From the NCBI GenBank assembly GCA_019118605.1, contig DWYP01000046.1, positions 1 through 64,000 on the forward strand: a stretch of 64,000 nucleotides of DNA, in the 5' to 3' direction. The notes under the pieces were generated by a model. That model saw nothing but the letters and a program-made list of their open reading frames with translations, searched no databases and was not told the origin of the DNA. This DNA is from Candidatus Alistipes faecavium (GTDB taxonomy: Bacteria > Bacteroidota > Bacteroidia > Bacteroidales > Rikenellaceae). Below, piece by piece: positions 29,095 to 37,976 of this stretch (positions within the stretch are counted from its first letter, which is position 1; every line of letters starts with the position of its first letter). The position numbers were made by a program, and so were the translations under genes.

Positions 29095-32000
29095 ATGAAC
29101 TGGAAGAGACTCTCAGGCTGGATGATCGCCGCATGCTGTCTGGCAGGACAGGAGATCCGCGCGGAGATTCCGGCTGCGGCGGCTGCGGCGGCTGCACCGG
29201 GCATTTCGGGCACTCCGAACACCCCGGCAGCGGCCGTATCGTCGACATCGGCCGCATCGGCCGCATCGCAATCGCCGTCGGAAACCGTATGGGCCATCGG
29301 CGAGCGCGACGGACGCCCCGAAGGATTCGCCCTCGCACCCGACCGTTTCCGGGACTTCATCGCCCGGGACTTCGGATACGAGGACAAATACTACCTGATC
29401 GGGCACTCCGCGCCCGCAAACGACTTCCCCTACGTGCTGCCCGGCCCGGCCGACACGTGGGGCGGAACATGGCCGACGTCGGGATGGCGGACGCACGAGG
29501 TTCGCATCCTCTTCGGACTCGAAGACGTACCCGACGGAGAGTACACGCTGCATGTCGACCTTGCCGACTACTCCAAGCGCTTCCCGCCGCGGGTCAAGGT
29601 GAGCGTCAACCGACAGGACGCGACCTTCCAGCTCGACGACCCGGCGGATCCGACCGCACGCCTGCGCCGCTACGGGTTGCAGGAGCCGCTCACCGACACC
29701 CTCTCGCTCAAGGGCGACTACCGCGGGGCGACTCCGCAGCCGCTGGAGATTCCGCTTCGCCGCGGGACGCTGCACAAGGGCGGCAACGAGGTGATCGTCA
29801 CCGTGCTGGAGGGTTCGTGGATTCTCTTCGACCGCATTGCGCTCGAAGGGCCTTCCGACACCGCAGTGAGCGCTCCCGAGGGGCTCTTTGTCCGGGGTGT
29901 GGCTCCGGCGCTCTACGAGCTGGAGCGTAACGGGAAGTCCGTGCAGCCGCTGCTTGTCGACGTGGAGTGGCTCGAAGGCACTCCGACGCTGAGCGTCGAG
30001 CTCGACGGCCGGGAGATCTTCCGCCGGAAGGTCGAGGCCGGGCGTTCGCGCTTCGAGACCCCAATGCCTGCGGTCAAGCGGCACAAGCGCAGCGAATACC
30101 GTATCTTGCGCGACGGACGTGAGATTGCCCGCGGGGAGGTCGAGCGCGCCCCGCAGCGCACGCAGACCCCGGCCGACTACGTCGACACGCGCATCGGCAC
30201 GGCGCACTCGCGCTGGATGATCGCCCCGGGGCCGTGGATGCCCTTCAGCATGGTCAAGATGTCGCCGGACAACCAGAATCCCGGATGGCAGGCCGGCTAC
30301 CAGCCGTCGTTCGAGAACATCGGGTGTTTCAGCCACATCCACGAATGGACGCTCGGAGGCCTGGGCATCATGGCGGCGAACGGCGAGCTGCAGGTGCGCG
30401 TGGGCGACGAGCGGCGTCCCGACGAAGGGTACCGCTCGCGCATCGACAAGCGCACCGAAGTGGCCGCAATCGGATATTACGCCGCCGACCTGACCGACTA
30501 CGGGATCCGCGCCGAGGTGACGGCCACGACCCGCTGCGGATTCGAACGCTTCACCTTCCCCGCCGACCGCGGCGAGGGACGCATCCTGATCGAGCTGCAC
30601 CCCGCGGCGGAGTATGACTTCGAGCTGCGGAGCGTCTCGGTGCGGCAGGTCGGAGACCGCCGGCTGGAGGGTTCCTGCCACCAGTATTCGGGAGGCGTCT
30701 GGAGCAACGACGCCGACCAGGACTACACGCTGCATTTCGTCATCGAGTTCGACCAGCCCATCGAGTCGCTCGGAAACTGGTGCGACGGCACGATCCGCCG
30801 CGGGACGTCCTGCCTGGAGAGCGGCCCCTGCCGGGAGGCGGGCCTCTTCGCGACGTTCGACCCTGCCCGCACGCCCGTCGTGCAGGTGCGCTCGGGCATC
30901 TCGCTGGTCAGCCTCGAAAACGCCGCCGAGAACCTCGAAAAGGAGGTGAGCGAACCCTTCGGATGGTCGTTCGACGCCGTACGCCAGCATCAGGTCGACA
31001 CGTGGAACGGGATCTTCGCCCGCGTGCGGGTGCAGTCGGACGACTTCCTCGAAAAGCAGCGTTTCTACAACAACATGTACCGCGCGCTCTGCAGCCGCAA
31101 CACCTGGAGCGACGTCAACGGCGAGTGGGTCTCGACCGACGGTGCGGTGCGCCGCGTGTCCGACCCGTCGAACGACGTGATGCTGGGTTGCGACGCCTTC
31201 TGGAACACCTTCTGGAACCTCAATCCGTTCTGGAACCTCGTCACCCCGGAGTGGTCGGGACGCTGGGTGCGCTCGCAGCTGGCCATGTACGAAGCGAACG
31301 GATGGCTGGCGAAGGGCCCCGCGGGGCTGAACTACATCCCCGTGATGGTCGCCGAGCACGAAATCCCGCAGATCGTCTCGGCCTGGCAGATGGGAATCCG
31401 CGACTTCGACGGGCAGAAGGCCCTCGAGGCGGCCGTGAAGATGCAGACCACCCCGGCCCGCAAGGTGCACAAGGGCTTTGCGGGAAACCGTGACCTGGAG
31501 GCCTACATGCAATACCGCTACGTGCCCAGCGACAAGGGACGCTTCTCCAACACGATGGAATATTCGTTCGACGACTGGACCGTCGGGCAGTTGGCCCTGG
31601 CTCTGGGCGACGAGCAGACATACCGCACCTTCAACGACCGCGGCTACTGGTGGCGGAACGTCATCAGCGACGAGGGGTACTGCCACCTGCGCGACAGCAA
31701 AGGCCGCTGGATGGAGGGGTTCGACCCGTTCCGCAGCGGCGCGAACCACCACTATGTCGAGGGGAATGCCTGGCAGCTGACCTTCTTCGTCCCGCAGGAC
31801 GTCCCGGCGCTGGTGGACAAGATCGGGCGCGAACGCTTCCTCGAGCGGCTGCAGTGGGGATTCGCACAGGACGAGGCGTGGCGCTACAACGCCCCGAACG
31901 ACCAGTACTGGGATCACCCGATCGTGCAGGGCAACCAGCAGTCGATGCACTTCGCCTTCCTGTTCAACTATGCCGGGGCTCCGTGGCTGACGCAGCGCTG

Positions 32001-32391
32001 GAGCCGCTCGATCCTCGACCGCTACTACGGCTGCGGCATCGCCAACGCCTACCTCGGCGACGAGGATCAGGGGCAGATGAGCGCCTGGGCCGTGATGGCG
32101 GCCATCGGGCTGTTCCAGATCGACGGCGGATGCGCCGCGGAGCCGACCTACGAGATTGCCAGCCCGCTCTTCGAGGAGGTTACGATCGACCTCGGCGAGC
32201 GTTACGGGCGCGGCCGGGAGTTCACCATCCGGGCGAAAGGCGCCTCGCGCCGGAACATCTACGTGCAGCGCGCCACGCTCAACGGGAAGGAGCTCCGGTC
32301 GTTCCGCTTCCCGGCCTCGGAGCTGCTCGGAGGAGGCACGCTGGAGCTGGAGATGGGCCCGGAGCCCAACCGCGAATGGGGATTGGAATAA
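29095..32391 (+). CDS. GH92 alpha-mannosidase with N-terminal accessory module (PL4-domain-III/CBM-like)
   Basis: GH92 hallmarks FSHIHEWTLGGLGIM, EGNAWQLTFFVPQD, LGDEDQGQMSAWAVMAAIGLFQIDGG; extra N-terminal module VWAIGERDG...YVLPGPADTWGG. Confidence 0.9.
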   Translation: MNWKRLSGWMIAACCLAGQEIRAEIPAAAAAAAAPGISGTPNTPAAAVSSTSAASAASQSPSETVWAIGERDGRPEGFALAPDRFRDFIARDFGYEDKYYLIGHSAPANDFPYVLPGPADTWGGTWPTSGWRTHEVRILFGLEDVPDGEYTLHVDLADYSKRFPPRVKVSVNRQDATFQLDDPADPTARLRRYGLQEPLTDTLSLKGDYRGATPQPLEIPLRRGTLHKGGNEVIVTVLEGSWILFDRIALEGPSDTAVSAPEGLFVRGVAPALYELERNGKSVQPLLVDVEWLEGTPTLSVELDGREIFRRKVEAGRSRFETPMPAVKRHKRSEYRILRDGREIARGEVERAPQRTQTPADYVDTRIGTAHSRWMIAPGPWMPFSMVKMSPDNQNPGWQAGYQPSFENIGCFSHIHEWTLGGLGIMAANGELQVRVGDERRPDEGYRSRIDKRTEVAAIGYYAADLTDYGIRAEVTATTRCGFERFTFPADRGEGRILIELHPAAEYDFELRSVSVRQVGDRRLEGSCHQYSGGVWSNDADQDYTLHFVIEFDQPIESLGNWCDGTIRRGTSCLESGPCREAGLFATFDPARTPVVQVRSGISLVSLENAAENLEKEVSEPFGWSFDAVRQHQVDTWNGIFARVRVQSDDFLEKQRFYNNMYRALCSRNTWSDVNGEWVSTDGAVRRVSDPSNDVMLGCDAFWNTFWNLNPFWNLVTPEWSGRWVRSQLAMYEANGWLAKGPAGLNYIPVMVAEHEIPQIVSAWQMGIRDFDGQKALEAAVKMQTTPARKVHKGFAGNRDLEAYMQYRYVPSDKGRFSNTMEYSFDDWTVGQLALALGDEQTYRTFNDRGYWWRNVISDEGYCHLRDSKGRWMEGFDPFRSGANHHYVEGNAWQLTFFVPQDVPALVDKIGRERFLERLQWGFAQDEAWRYNAPNDQYWDHPIVQGNQQSMHFAFLFNYAGAPWLTQRWSRSILDRYYGCGIANAYLGDEDQGQMSAWAVMAAIGLFQIDGGCAAEPTYEIASPLFEEVTIDLGERYGRGREFTIRAKGASRRNIYVQRATLNGKELRSFRFPASELLGGGTLELEMGPEPNREWGLE

Positions 32392-32418
32392 CGCGGCCGA
32401 AACTCCGGACGACGCGGC

Positions 32419-32452
32419 GGCGGCACCCGAAAGGTGTCGCCGCCGGTTTGTT
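32419..32452 (+). terminator. Terminator after the first GH92 gene
   Basis: GGCGGCGGCACCCGAAAGGTGTCGCCGCCGGTTTGTTT. Confidence 0.75.
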
Positions 32453-32652
32453 TGACGGGGAGCAAGGAGCGGCCTGCGGGCCGGGGAGATGCGCTCCGAC
32501 CCGCGCAGGGGAAGGGTTGCAAAGCGCTTTGTACGTAAAAAAGGCGGGGCGCATGGCTTGCGGAGGGCCCGGGAGTCGGGCTGGTTGCAGGGCACGGCGG
32601 ATCCCGTATCAGCGAAGCCGCCCGGGTCGGTTTGCGGCGCGGGCAGAGGCAT

Positions 32653-32755
32653 TTTCTAAAGGAGACATTTCCAAAAGGAGGCATCCCCCAAAAGGAAGTA
32701 TTCTCAAAAAGAAGGCATTTCCAAAAAGAGGCATTCCCCCAACAAAAGGAAGCCC
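32653..32755. repeat. Degenerate ~16-17 bp tandem repeat
   Basis: tttctaaaggagaca/tttccaaaaggaggca/tcccccaaaaggaagta/ttctcaaaaagaaggca/tttccaaaaagaggca/ttcccccaacaaaaggaagc. Confidence 0.75.
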
Positions 32756-32756
32756 C

Positions 32757-32792
32757 CAAAAAAGATTGCGGGGCCGGAACTCCGGCCCCGCG
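32757..32792 (-). terminator. Terminator of the GH38-like/ROK/isomerase/GH92 minus-strand cluster
   Basis: Minus strand: CGCGGGGCCGGAGTTCCGGCCCCGCAATCTTTTTT. Confidence 0.8.
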
Positions 32793-32882
32793 ATCCCCAT
32801 GCGGCAAAAGGCTTGAAAAAGGTTGAAAAGGCTGAAAAATCTTGCGCGGATCAGAACGCAAGGGCTTAAAAAACTGCTCCGA

Positions 32883-34877
32883 TCAGGGCAGGAGCTCGAT
32901 CCGGAAGCGGTAGCGCATGCTGCCTTCCCACCACATGCAGAAGTTCGTGCCCCAGAGGTTGTTGCCGAGGCAGAAATGCACTCCCTTGCTGCAATCGGGA
33001 AGCTCCGTCGAGTAATTCAGCGCGTTGCGCTCGCCCACGACGACGAGGAAGGCGTCCAAGGGCGTGATGCGCCACGTTCCCTGCCGGGTGACGAGATCCA
33101 CGTAGCCGTCCACGCCGTGCATCTGCCGGTTCCCGCCCGGAACGACATCCAGCAGGTCGACGCGCGAGCCGGTCTTCTCGGCGATCACCCCCGTCATCTG
33201 CTCGGGAACGAACGAGACCCAATAGGCCTCGGGCAGGCGGTTGGCGGGTTTGCCGATCAGATCCACCGTAAGTTCCGCGCTGCATCCGTCCGGAGCGACG
33301 AGCCACTCGGTCTGCACCTCGGGAAGCACGCGTGCGTCGACCCTCCCGTCGTCCGGGAAGCGCAGGATGCTGCGGATCCTGCGGCCCTGCGCCTCGCGCG
33401 ACGAGGCGCACTGCGTCACGGCAGCCTCGAGCACGGCACTGCGTGCGGAGCTGTTTTCAAGGCCCGGTTTTCCGTTGTCCTCCAGGGCCCACTGCACACG
33501 GCTGGTCAGGTAGCGATCCTGAAAGCGGAGGTAGTCCTCGTTCGAGAAGCTCTGGTAGGCAACGGCGCCCGCCAGGCACTTCGCACCCCCGCGCCCGAGT
33601 TCGTAGCGTCCCGCGGCATCCACGCCGCGGATCTTGTCGTGCGAGGCGATGTCGTACGGCGCGGGGTTTCCGAGCGCCTCCACGGCTTCGCGGGCCTCCG
33701 TGCGGAGCGGCTCGGGCAGCAGGGCCACGGCCTTGTCGATGTTTTCGTCAAGCTCCCGCCAGGAAGCCTCCACGAAGAGGAACTCCGGCTGGCGCCGCGC
33801 CGCCTGGAAGGCGTCGAAATCGTATTTGTCCCAGTTGCGCAGGTACGACTTCACGTCGGCACCCCACGTGTGTTCGGCAATCATGCCGAGGCGCACGGCG
33901 AAATCCACCGCGGCATCGCTTGCGGGGTCGAGGCGCCCCGCTTCGATCCACCGGGCATAGAGGCGTCCGAGCTCCCGGAAACGGGCCATGCGCAGCGGGG
34001 CGCTGCCGTACCCGTAGATCCAGGTATCGCCGATCTCGGAGGTTACGACCGGAAGCGCGTCACGCATCGGCTCGAGCGCCGCGGCCACGTCGTTCAGCGA
34101 CGCCGCAACGATCCGCGCGTGCGGATAGCGGGCATGCAGCGAAGCGTAGATCGCCCGCACCTGTTCGACCGTATGGGGCCCGTGGTTGTCGCCCGTGAGG
34201 TTGACCGACACGGCGGTCTCCCCGTCGGGCAGCACCATGGTATCGCCGTAGGAGCCCTGGTACATCAGCAGGATCTCGCTTCCCGAAGGATCCCGCCAGC
34301 GGCACACCGGCGGCACCTGCGGAACGCTTACCGCGGGGTTGGTTCCGACGTGCAGGAAGCGGATCCCCGCCCCGGCCAGCAGCGGGACGATGCTGCGCGT
34401 ATGTCCGGGAACATCGGTCATCTTCACGGCGGTCGTCCGGCGCCCGAAGCGGGCATCGAGGCGCTGCGAGAGGCGCAGCATCCCTTCGAAAAGCGCCCTG
34501 TTCATCGACTCCGACTCCACGGTGTAGGGCACGCCGTTCCACACGATGTCGCCCCGCCCGACGGCCTCCTCCAGCTCCGCAACCGCCGCGGGCGACGCCT
34601 GCCGGAGGTAGGCATCGATCAGCCACGCCCCCGTAGTCCACACGTAGCGCTCCTCGCCGCCCGCCTCGCGGAGGCTCCGCGCCACGTCGATGGCCTGCGG
34701 AATGAAGGACTCGACGTAGCGTTGTTCGACCTTCGAGCTCAGGTCGGTAAATCCGATATCGAGGTGGGTCTTGAAGACGACGAGCACCTTCTTCACATTC
34801 GAATCGTCCGGGGCGGGCTGCGCCGTCCCTGTCCACATGGCAAACACCAGTGGAAGCAGCATCGCTATTTTCCTCAT
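32883..34877 (-). CDS. GH38-like/DUF5054 family secreted glycosidase
   Basis: Signal peptide MRKIAMLLPLVFAMWTGTAQ; VLVVFKTHLDIGFTDLSSKVEQRYVESFIPQAID (HxDxGxTD alpha-mannosidase-type motif). Confidence 0.75.
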   Translation of the reverse strand: MRKIAMLLPLVFAMWTGTAQPAPDDSNVKKVLVVFKTHLDIGFTDLSSKVEQRYVESFIPQAIDVARSLREAGGEERYVWTTGAWLIDAYLRQASPAAVAELEEAVGRGDIVWNGVPYTVESESMNRALFEGMLRLSQRLDARFGRRTTAVKMTDVPGHTRSIVPLLAGAGIRFLHVGTNPAVSVPQVPPVCRWRDPSGSEILLMYQGSYGDTMVLPDGETAVSVNLTGDNHGPHTVEQVRAIYASLHARYPHARIVAASLNDVAAALEPMRDALPVVTSEIGDTWIYGYGSAPLRMARFRELGRLYARWIEAGRLDPASDAAVDFAVRLGMIAEHTWGADVKSYLRNWDKYDFDAFQAARRQPEFLFVEASWRELDENIDKAVALLPEPLRTEAREAVEALGNPAPYDIASHDKIRGVDAAGRYELGRGGAKCLAGAVAYQSFSNEDYLRFQDRYLTSRVQWALEDNGKPGLENSSARSAVLEAAVTQCASSREAQGRRIRSILRFPDDGRVDARVLPEVQTEWLVAPDGCSAELTVDLIGKPANRLPEAYWVSFVPEQMTGVIAEKTGSRVDLLDVVPGGNRQMHGVDGYVDLVTRQGTWRITPLDAFLVVVGERNALNYSTELPDCSKGVHFCLGNNLWGTNFCMWWEGSMRYRFRIELLP

Positions 34878-34911
34878 GGTTCGGGTTTCGTTTTGCCGCC
34901 GCACGTGAGGA

Positions 34912-36015
34912 TCATCCGCGGCGGTCGAGTTCGCTGATGGCATAGGCATAGGCGCCCAGGGAGATGGCGCGGCTTGCGCCGAGCTTCGAGCACACGACAG
35001 GAGTCTGGCGGACATGGTGGTAGCGCACCCGGGCGTCGGAACCCGGCACTCCGACCAGCAGCGACTTCTCGCGCACGAAATCGGCGCATTCCCCGGGTTT
35101 GTCGAGGTCGTAGGCGTGCATCTGCAGGCGCGGGAACCGCTCCCCGGCGAATGTCCCGATGTCGCTGCGCATCTCCTGCAGCAGCGCCGGCATGAAGTGG
35201 TGCGCGGCACCCGTCAGGCCGCCGCCCAGCACGACGATTCCGTCGACGACGGTCAGCGCCTGGGAGATGACGTCGCCCGCCACCTCCCCGAACTGTCGGA
35301 AGCTCTCCTTCGCAGCGTCCCGGTTGCCGTCGCGCACGCCGTCGGCGATCTCGCAGATGTCGCGGGGCGTCAACGCCGAGGCGTCCTCGCCGCTCAGCTC
35401 CCCGTAGACGCGCCGGATGGCCCGGATGCTGACACTCTCCTCGCAGATCATCCCTGCATGGCATTTGTTGCGGAAGACCCAGACGTCGCCCCCGCAGCCG
35501 TTGTCGCCCGTGAGCAGGCGTCCGTCGATCACCACCCCGGCGCCGAATCCCGTGCCGAGCGTCACACCCAGCAGGTTGCGGTAGCGCTTCGTGGAGCCCG
35601 CCTCGGCGAGCAGGGCGTTCACCTCGGGAAGCGCTCCACAGATCGCCTCCCCGTAGGCAAAGAGGTTGCCGTCGTTGTTGATGTAGACCGGAATCCCGAA
35701 GCTGCGCTCGAGGTAGGGGCCCAGGGCCACGCCTCCGCGGAAGGAGGGGAAGTTCGGAAGATCCCCGATGATGCCGTGGGCATAGTCCGCAGGCCCGGGG
35801 AATGCGAAACTGATCGCCACGGGCGCAGTGTCAAGCTGCCGCATCACGGCACGGAAGCCTTCGACAAGGGTCGAAAGCATGCGGTCGAGGTCGTTCGGCG
35901 AGGAGTGAAAATGGACGGGCTCAACGACTTCGCGGTTTCCCGCGATAGCCGAGAAGATGAGGTTCGTGCCTCCGGCGTCGAGCGTAAGGACGGTGCGGGT
36001 ATCGTTTTCCAGCAT
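34912..36015 (-). CDS. ROK family sugar kinase
   Basis: VLTLDAGGTNLIFSAI; GVTLGTGFGAGVVIDGRLLTG; VVLGGGLTGAAHHFMPAL; no HTH domain. Confidence 0.88.
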   Translation of the reverse strand: MLENDTRTVLTLDAGGTNLIFSAIAGNREVVEPVHFHSSPNDLDRMLSTLVEGFRAVMRQLDTAPVAISFAFPGPADYAHGIIGDLPNFPSFRGGVALGPYLERSFGIPVYINNDGNLFAYGEAICGALPEVNALLAEAGSTKRYRNLLGVTLGTGFGAGVVIDGRLLTGDNGCGGDVWVFRNKCHAGMICEESVSIRAIRRVYGELSGEDASALTPRDICEIADGVRDGNRDAAKESFRQFGEVAGDVISQALTVVDGIVVLGGGLTGAAHHFMPALLQEMRSDIGTFAGERFPRLQMHAYDLDKPGECADFVREKSLLVGVPGSDARVRYHHVRQTPVVCSKLGASRAISLGAYAYAISELDRRG

Positions 36016-36028
36016 ATCGGGCGTATTT

Positions 36029-37774
36029 TTAGTGACGGACATAGGCCTTGATCGTGCCGCACGACGCTCCGGGCTCCAGCGGCCGGATCGTGTAGCGGCC
36101 GACCGACGCCGGGATGATGAAGGTCTCGGCATAGTGAACCGTAAAGGGTTCGAAAGCCTGCGTGGGGCTCTCGACCACCGCGGCGGCGCCTTCGATGAGG
36201 TTGAAGACCTGCACGCCGTCGCAGGTGTCGTGCTGCACCGGGACGGTGAACCAGTGGCGGCGCGTCTCGATGAACTCCGCCTCGTGCAACCCCGTGCGCT
36301 CCTCGCGCCACCCCTCGCCCGAAGCCACGGGCTCGAAGCAGTTGCAGTGGCGCCGCAGGATCTCATCCGTATCGCGGCTCCAGTTGATGACGTGCGAGGC
36401 GTGTCCGATATTGATCGGGCGGGGTTTCCCGTCGAGGCCCATGCGGCCCCAGTCCCACATCTTGAAGGTAAAGATGTTGGGCGTGGCGCTGATCTCCAGG
36501 ACCATGGCCCCGGCTCCCGAGCAGTGGATCGTCCCCGCGGGGATCAGGTAATGGTCGTGCTTCTGCGCCGGGAAGCGGTTCACGTACCGCTCGGCATCGA
36601 ACGCAACGCCCTCCTCCTGGGCCCTGCGCAGGTCGGCGAGCATCCGTTCGGGATCCACCCCCCGCCTGAGGCCGAGGTAGACGCATGCCCCGGGCTCGGC
36701 ATCGAGCAGGTAGTAGCTCTCGTCCTGCGTGTAGCGCATGCCGAAGGTCCGGCGGATATAGCTGTTCGTGGGGTGCACCTGGAGGCTGAGGTTCCCGCCG
36801 CCGATCGTATCGAGGAAGTCGAAGCGGATCGGGAAGCTCTCCCCGAAGCGCTGGCGGTCGGCCGCGCCGAGCAGCTCCTCGGGACGCAGGTAGACGAGGT
36901 TCTGCGCCGGCATCTCGAAACGCTCGCCGTCGATGCTCAGCAGCAGGCTGTTCTCCTCGGGCACGCAGTCGAAGCACCATCCGAAGTTGGCGCGCGAACG
37001 GTCGAGGTCGCAGACCTCCTTCATCCACTGCCCGCCCCACGGCGCAGGGTCGAAGAACGGCACGACGCGGAACGGACGGCGCACCGTGCGCGCGATGCCC
37101 TGCATGAAGGTCTCCGCGGCAATCATCAGCGGACGTCCGGGATGGTGGGTATCGATCCAGTAGTCGACGCGGTGGTAGAGGCTCTTCTTGTGGTTGTCCA
37201 GCACGGGCCAGTCGTTGAAATAGCCGCGTTTGTACTGCCGCGCGGGGCGCTCCTGCGAGTTGTCGACGCCCAGGCCGTGGATCGCGTGGGCGCGGAAGCG
37301 CTGCTGGATCTCCCAGCGGGCCATGTCGGCATAGAGTGTCAGGTCGGCGTTCGGCGCCACATAGCCGGCGCCGCAGCCGTAGACGATCACGCGCCCCGTG
37401 CGGCGGCGGATCCGCTCCCGGGCCTCCGCCAGGCGCGCGGGGTCGAAATAATCGGCGATCCCGAGTGGCGAGAGGTATCCGAAGAGTTCGTCGTCGGTCA
37501 CATAGGGCTCGGTCAGCGCCCGCAGATAGGCTTCGTCGTGAAAAAGGCTCTCCGTGGTGATCCATTCGGCCTCGGGCCAGATCTTTCCGACCGCCTCGGT
37601 CAGTTCCGCATCGTAGACGCCGTGATAGGTGTCGAATACGAGCAGGGCGTTTTCGCCGGAGGTCCGGAGGGCGATCTCGCTGCAGATTTCCGTCCATCCA
37701 CGCCATATGGGACCCTGGGTCTCCGTCGCCGGAAACTTATCGTAATCCGATCGGGTAAATCGACATGTGTTCAT
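36029..37774 (-). CDS. Class I mannose-6-phosphate isomerase-like protein with long N-terminal domain
   Basis: NLSLQVHPTNSYIRRTFGMRYTQDESYYLL; HDHYLIPAGTIHCSGAGAMVLEIS cupin/PMI motifs. Confidence 0.8.
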   Translation of the reverse strand: MNTCRFTRSDYDKFPATETQGPIWRGWTEICSEIALRTSGENALLVFDTYHGVYDAELTEAVGKIWPEAEWITTESLFHDEAYLRALTEPYVTDDELFGYLSPLGIADYFDPARLAEARERIRRRTGRVIVYGCGAGYVAPNADLTLYADMARWEIQQRFRAHAIHGLGVDNSQERPARQYKRGYFNDWPVLDNHKKSLYHRVDYWIDTHHPGRPLMIAAETFMQGIARTVRRPFRVVPFFDPAPWGGQWMKEVCDLDRSRANFGWCFDCVPEENSLLLSIDGERFEMPAQNLVYLRPEELLGAADRQRFGESFPIRFDFLDTIGGGNLSLQVHPTNSYIRRTFGMRYTQDESYYLLDAEPGACVYLGLRRGVDPERMLADLRRAQEEGVAFDAERYVNRFPAQKHDHYLIPAGTIHCSGAGAMVLEISATPNIFTFKMWDWGRMGLDGKPRPINIGHASHVINWSRDTDEILRRHCNCFEPVASGEGWREERTGLHEAEFIETRRHWFTVPVQHDTCDGVQVFNLIEGAAAVVESPTQAFEPFTVHYAETFIIPASVGRYTIRPLEPGASCGTIKAYVRH

Positions 37775-37976
37775 AGAATGTATATTTGTTCTTTGTATGT
37801 GCAAACATAATACTTTTTTTTCAAATAGCAATCTTTTCGGCGATATTTTAATGGTTTGAACATGATTCCGGAAACAAAACGCAGGACAAAAGACTCCCGA
37901 AGGAGAAGGACGCCGGAACCGGCGCGCGGCCGCAGGGAAAGGAGGAGTGCGCACCCCGCCGGAACCCCCTCATCGG

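Noticed and set aside
29113-32652. 1179-aa minus-strand ORF
   Set aside because: Antisense to GH92 with full GH92 motifs on the plus strand.
32653-32755. Possible CRISPR array
   Set aside because: Units are 16-17 bp, degenerate and contiguous with no spacers; no cas genes nearby.
34912-36015. ROK protein as the PUL's transcriptional repressor
   Set aside because: Sequence starts directly with the sugar-kinase ATP-binding motif LTLDAGGTN; no N-terminal winged-helix, so kinase is the better call.
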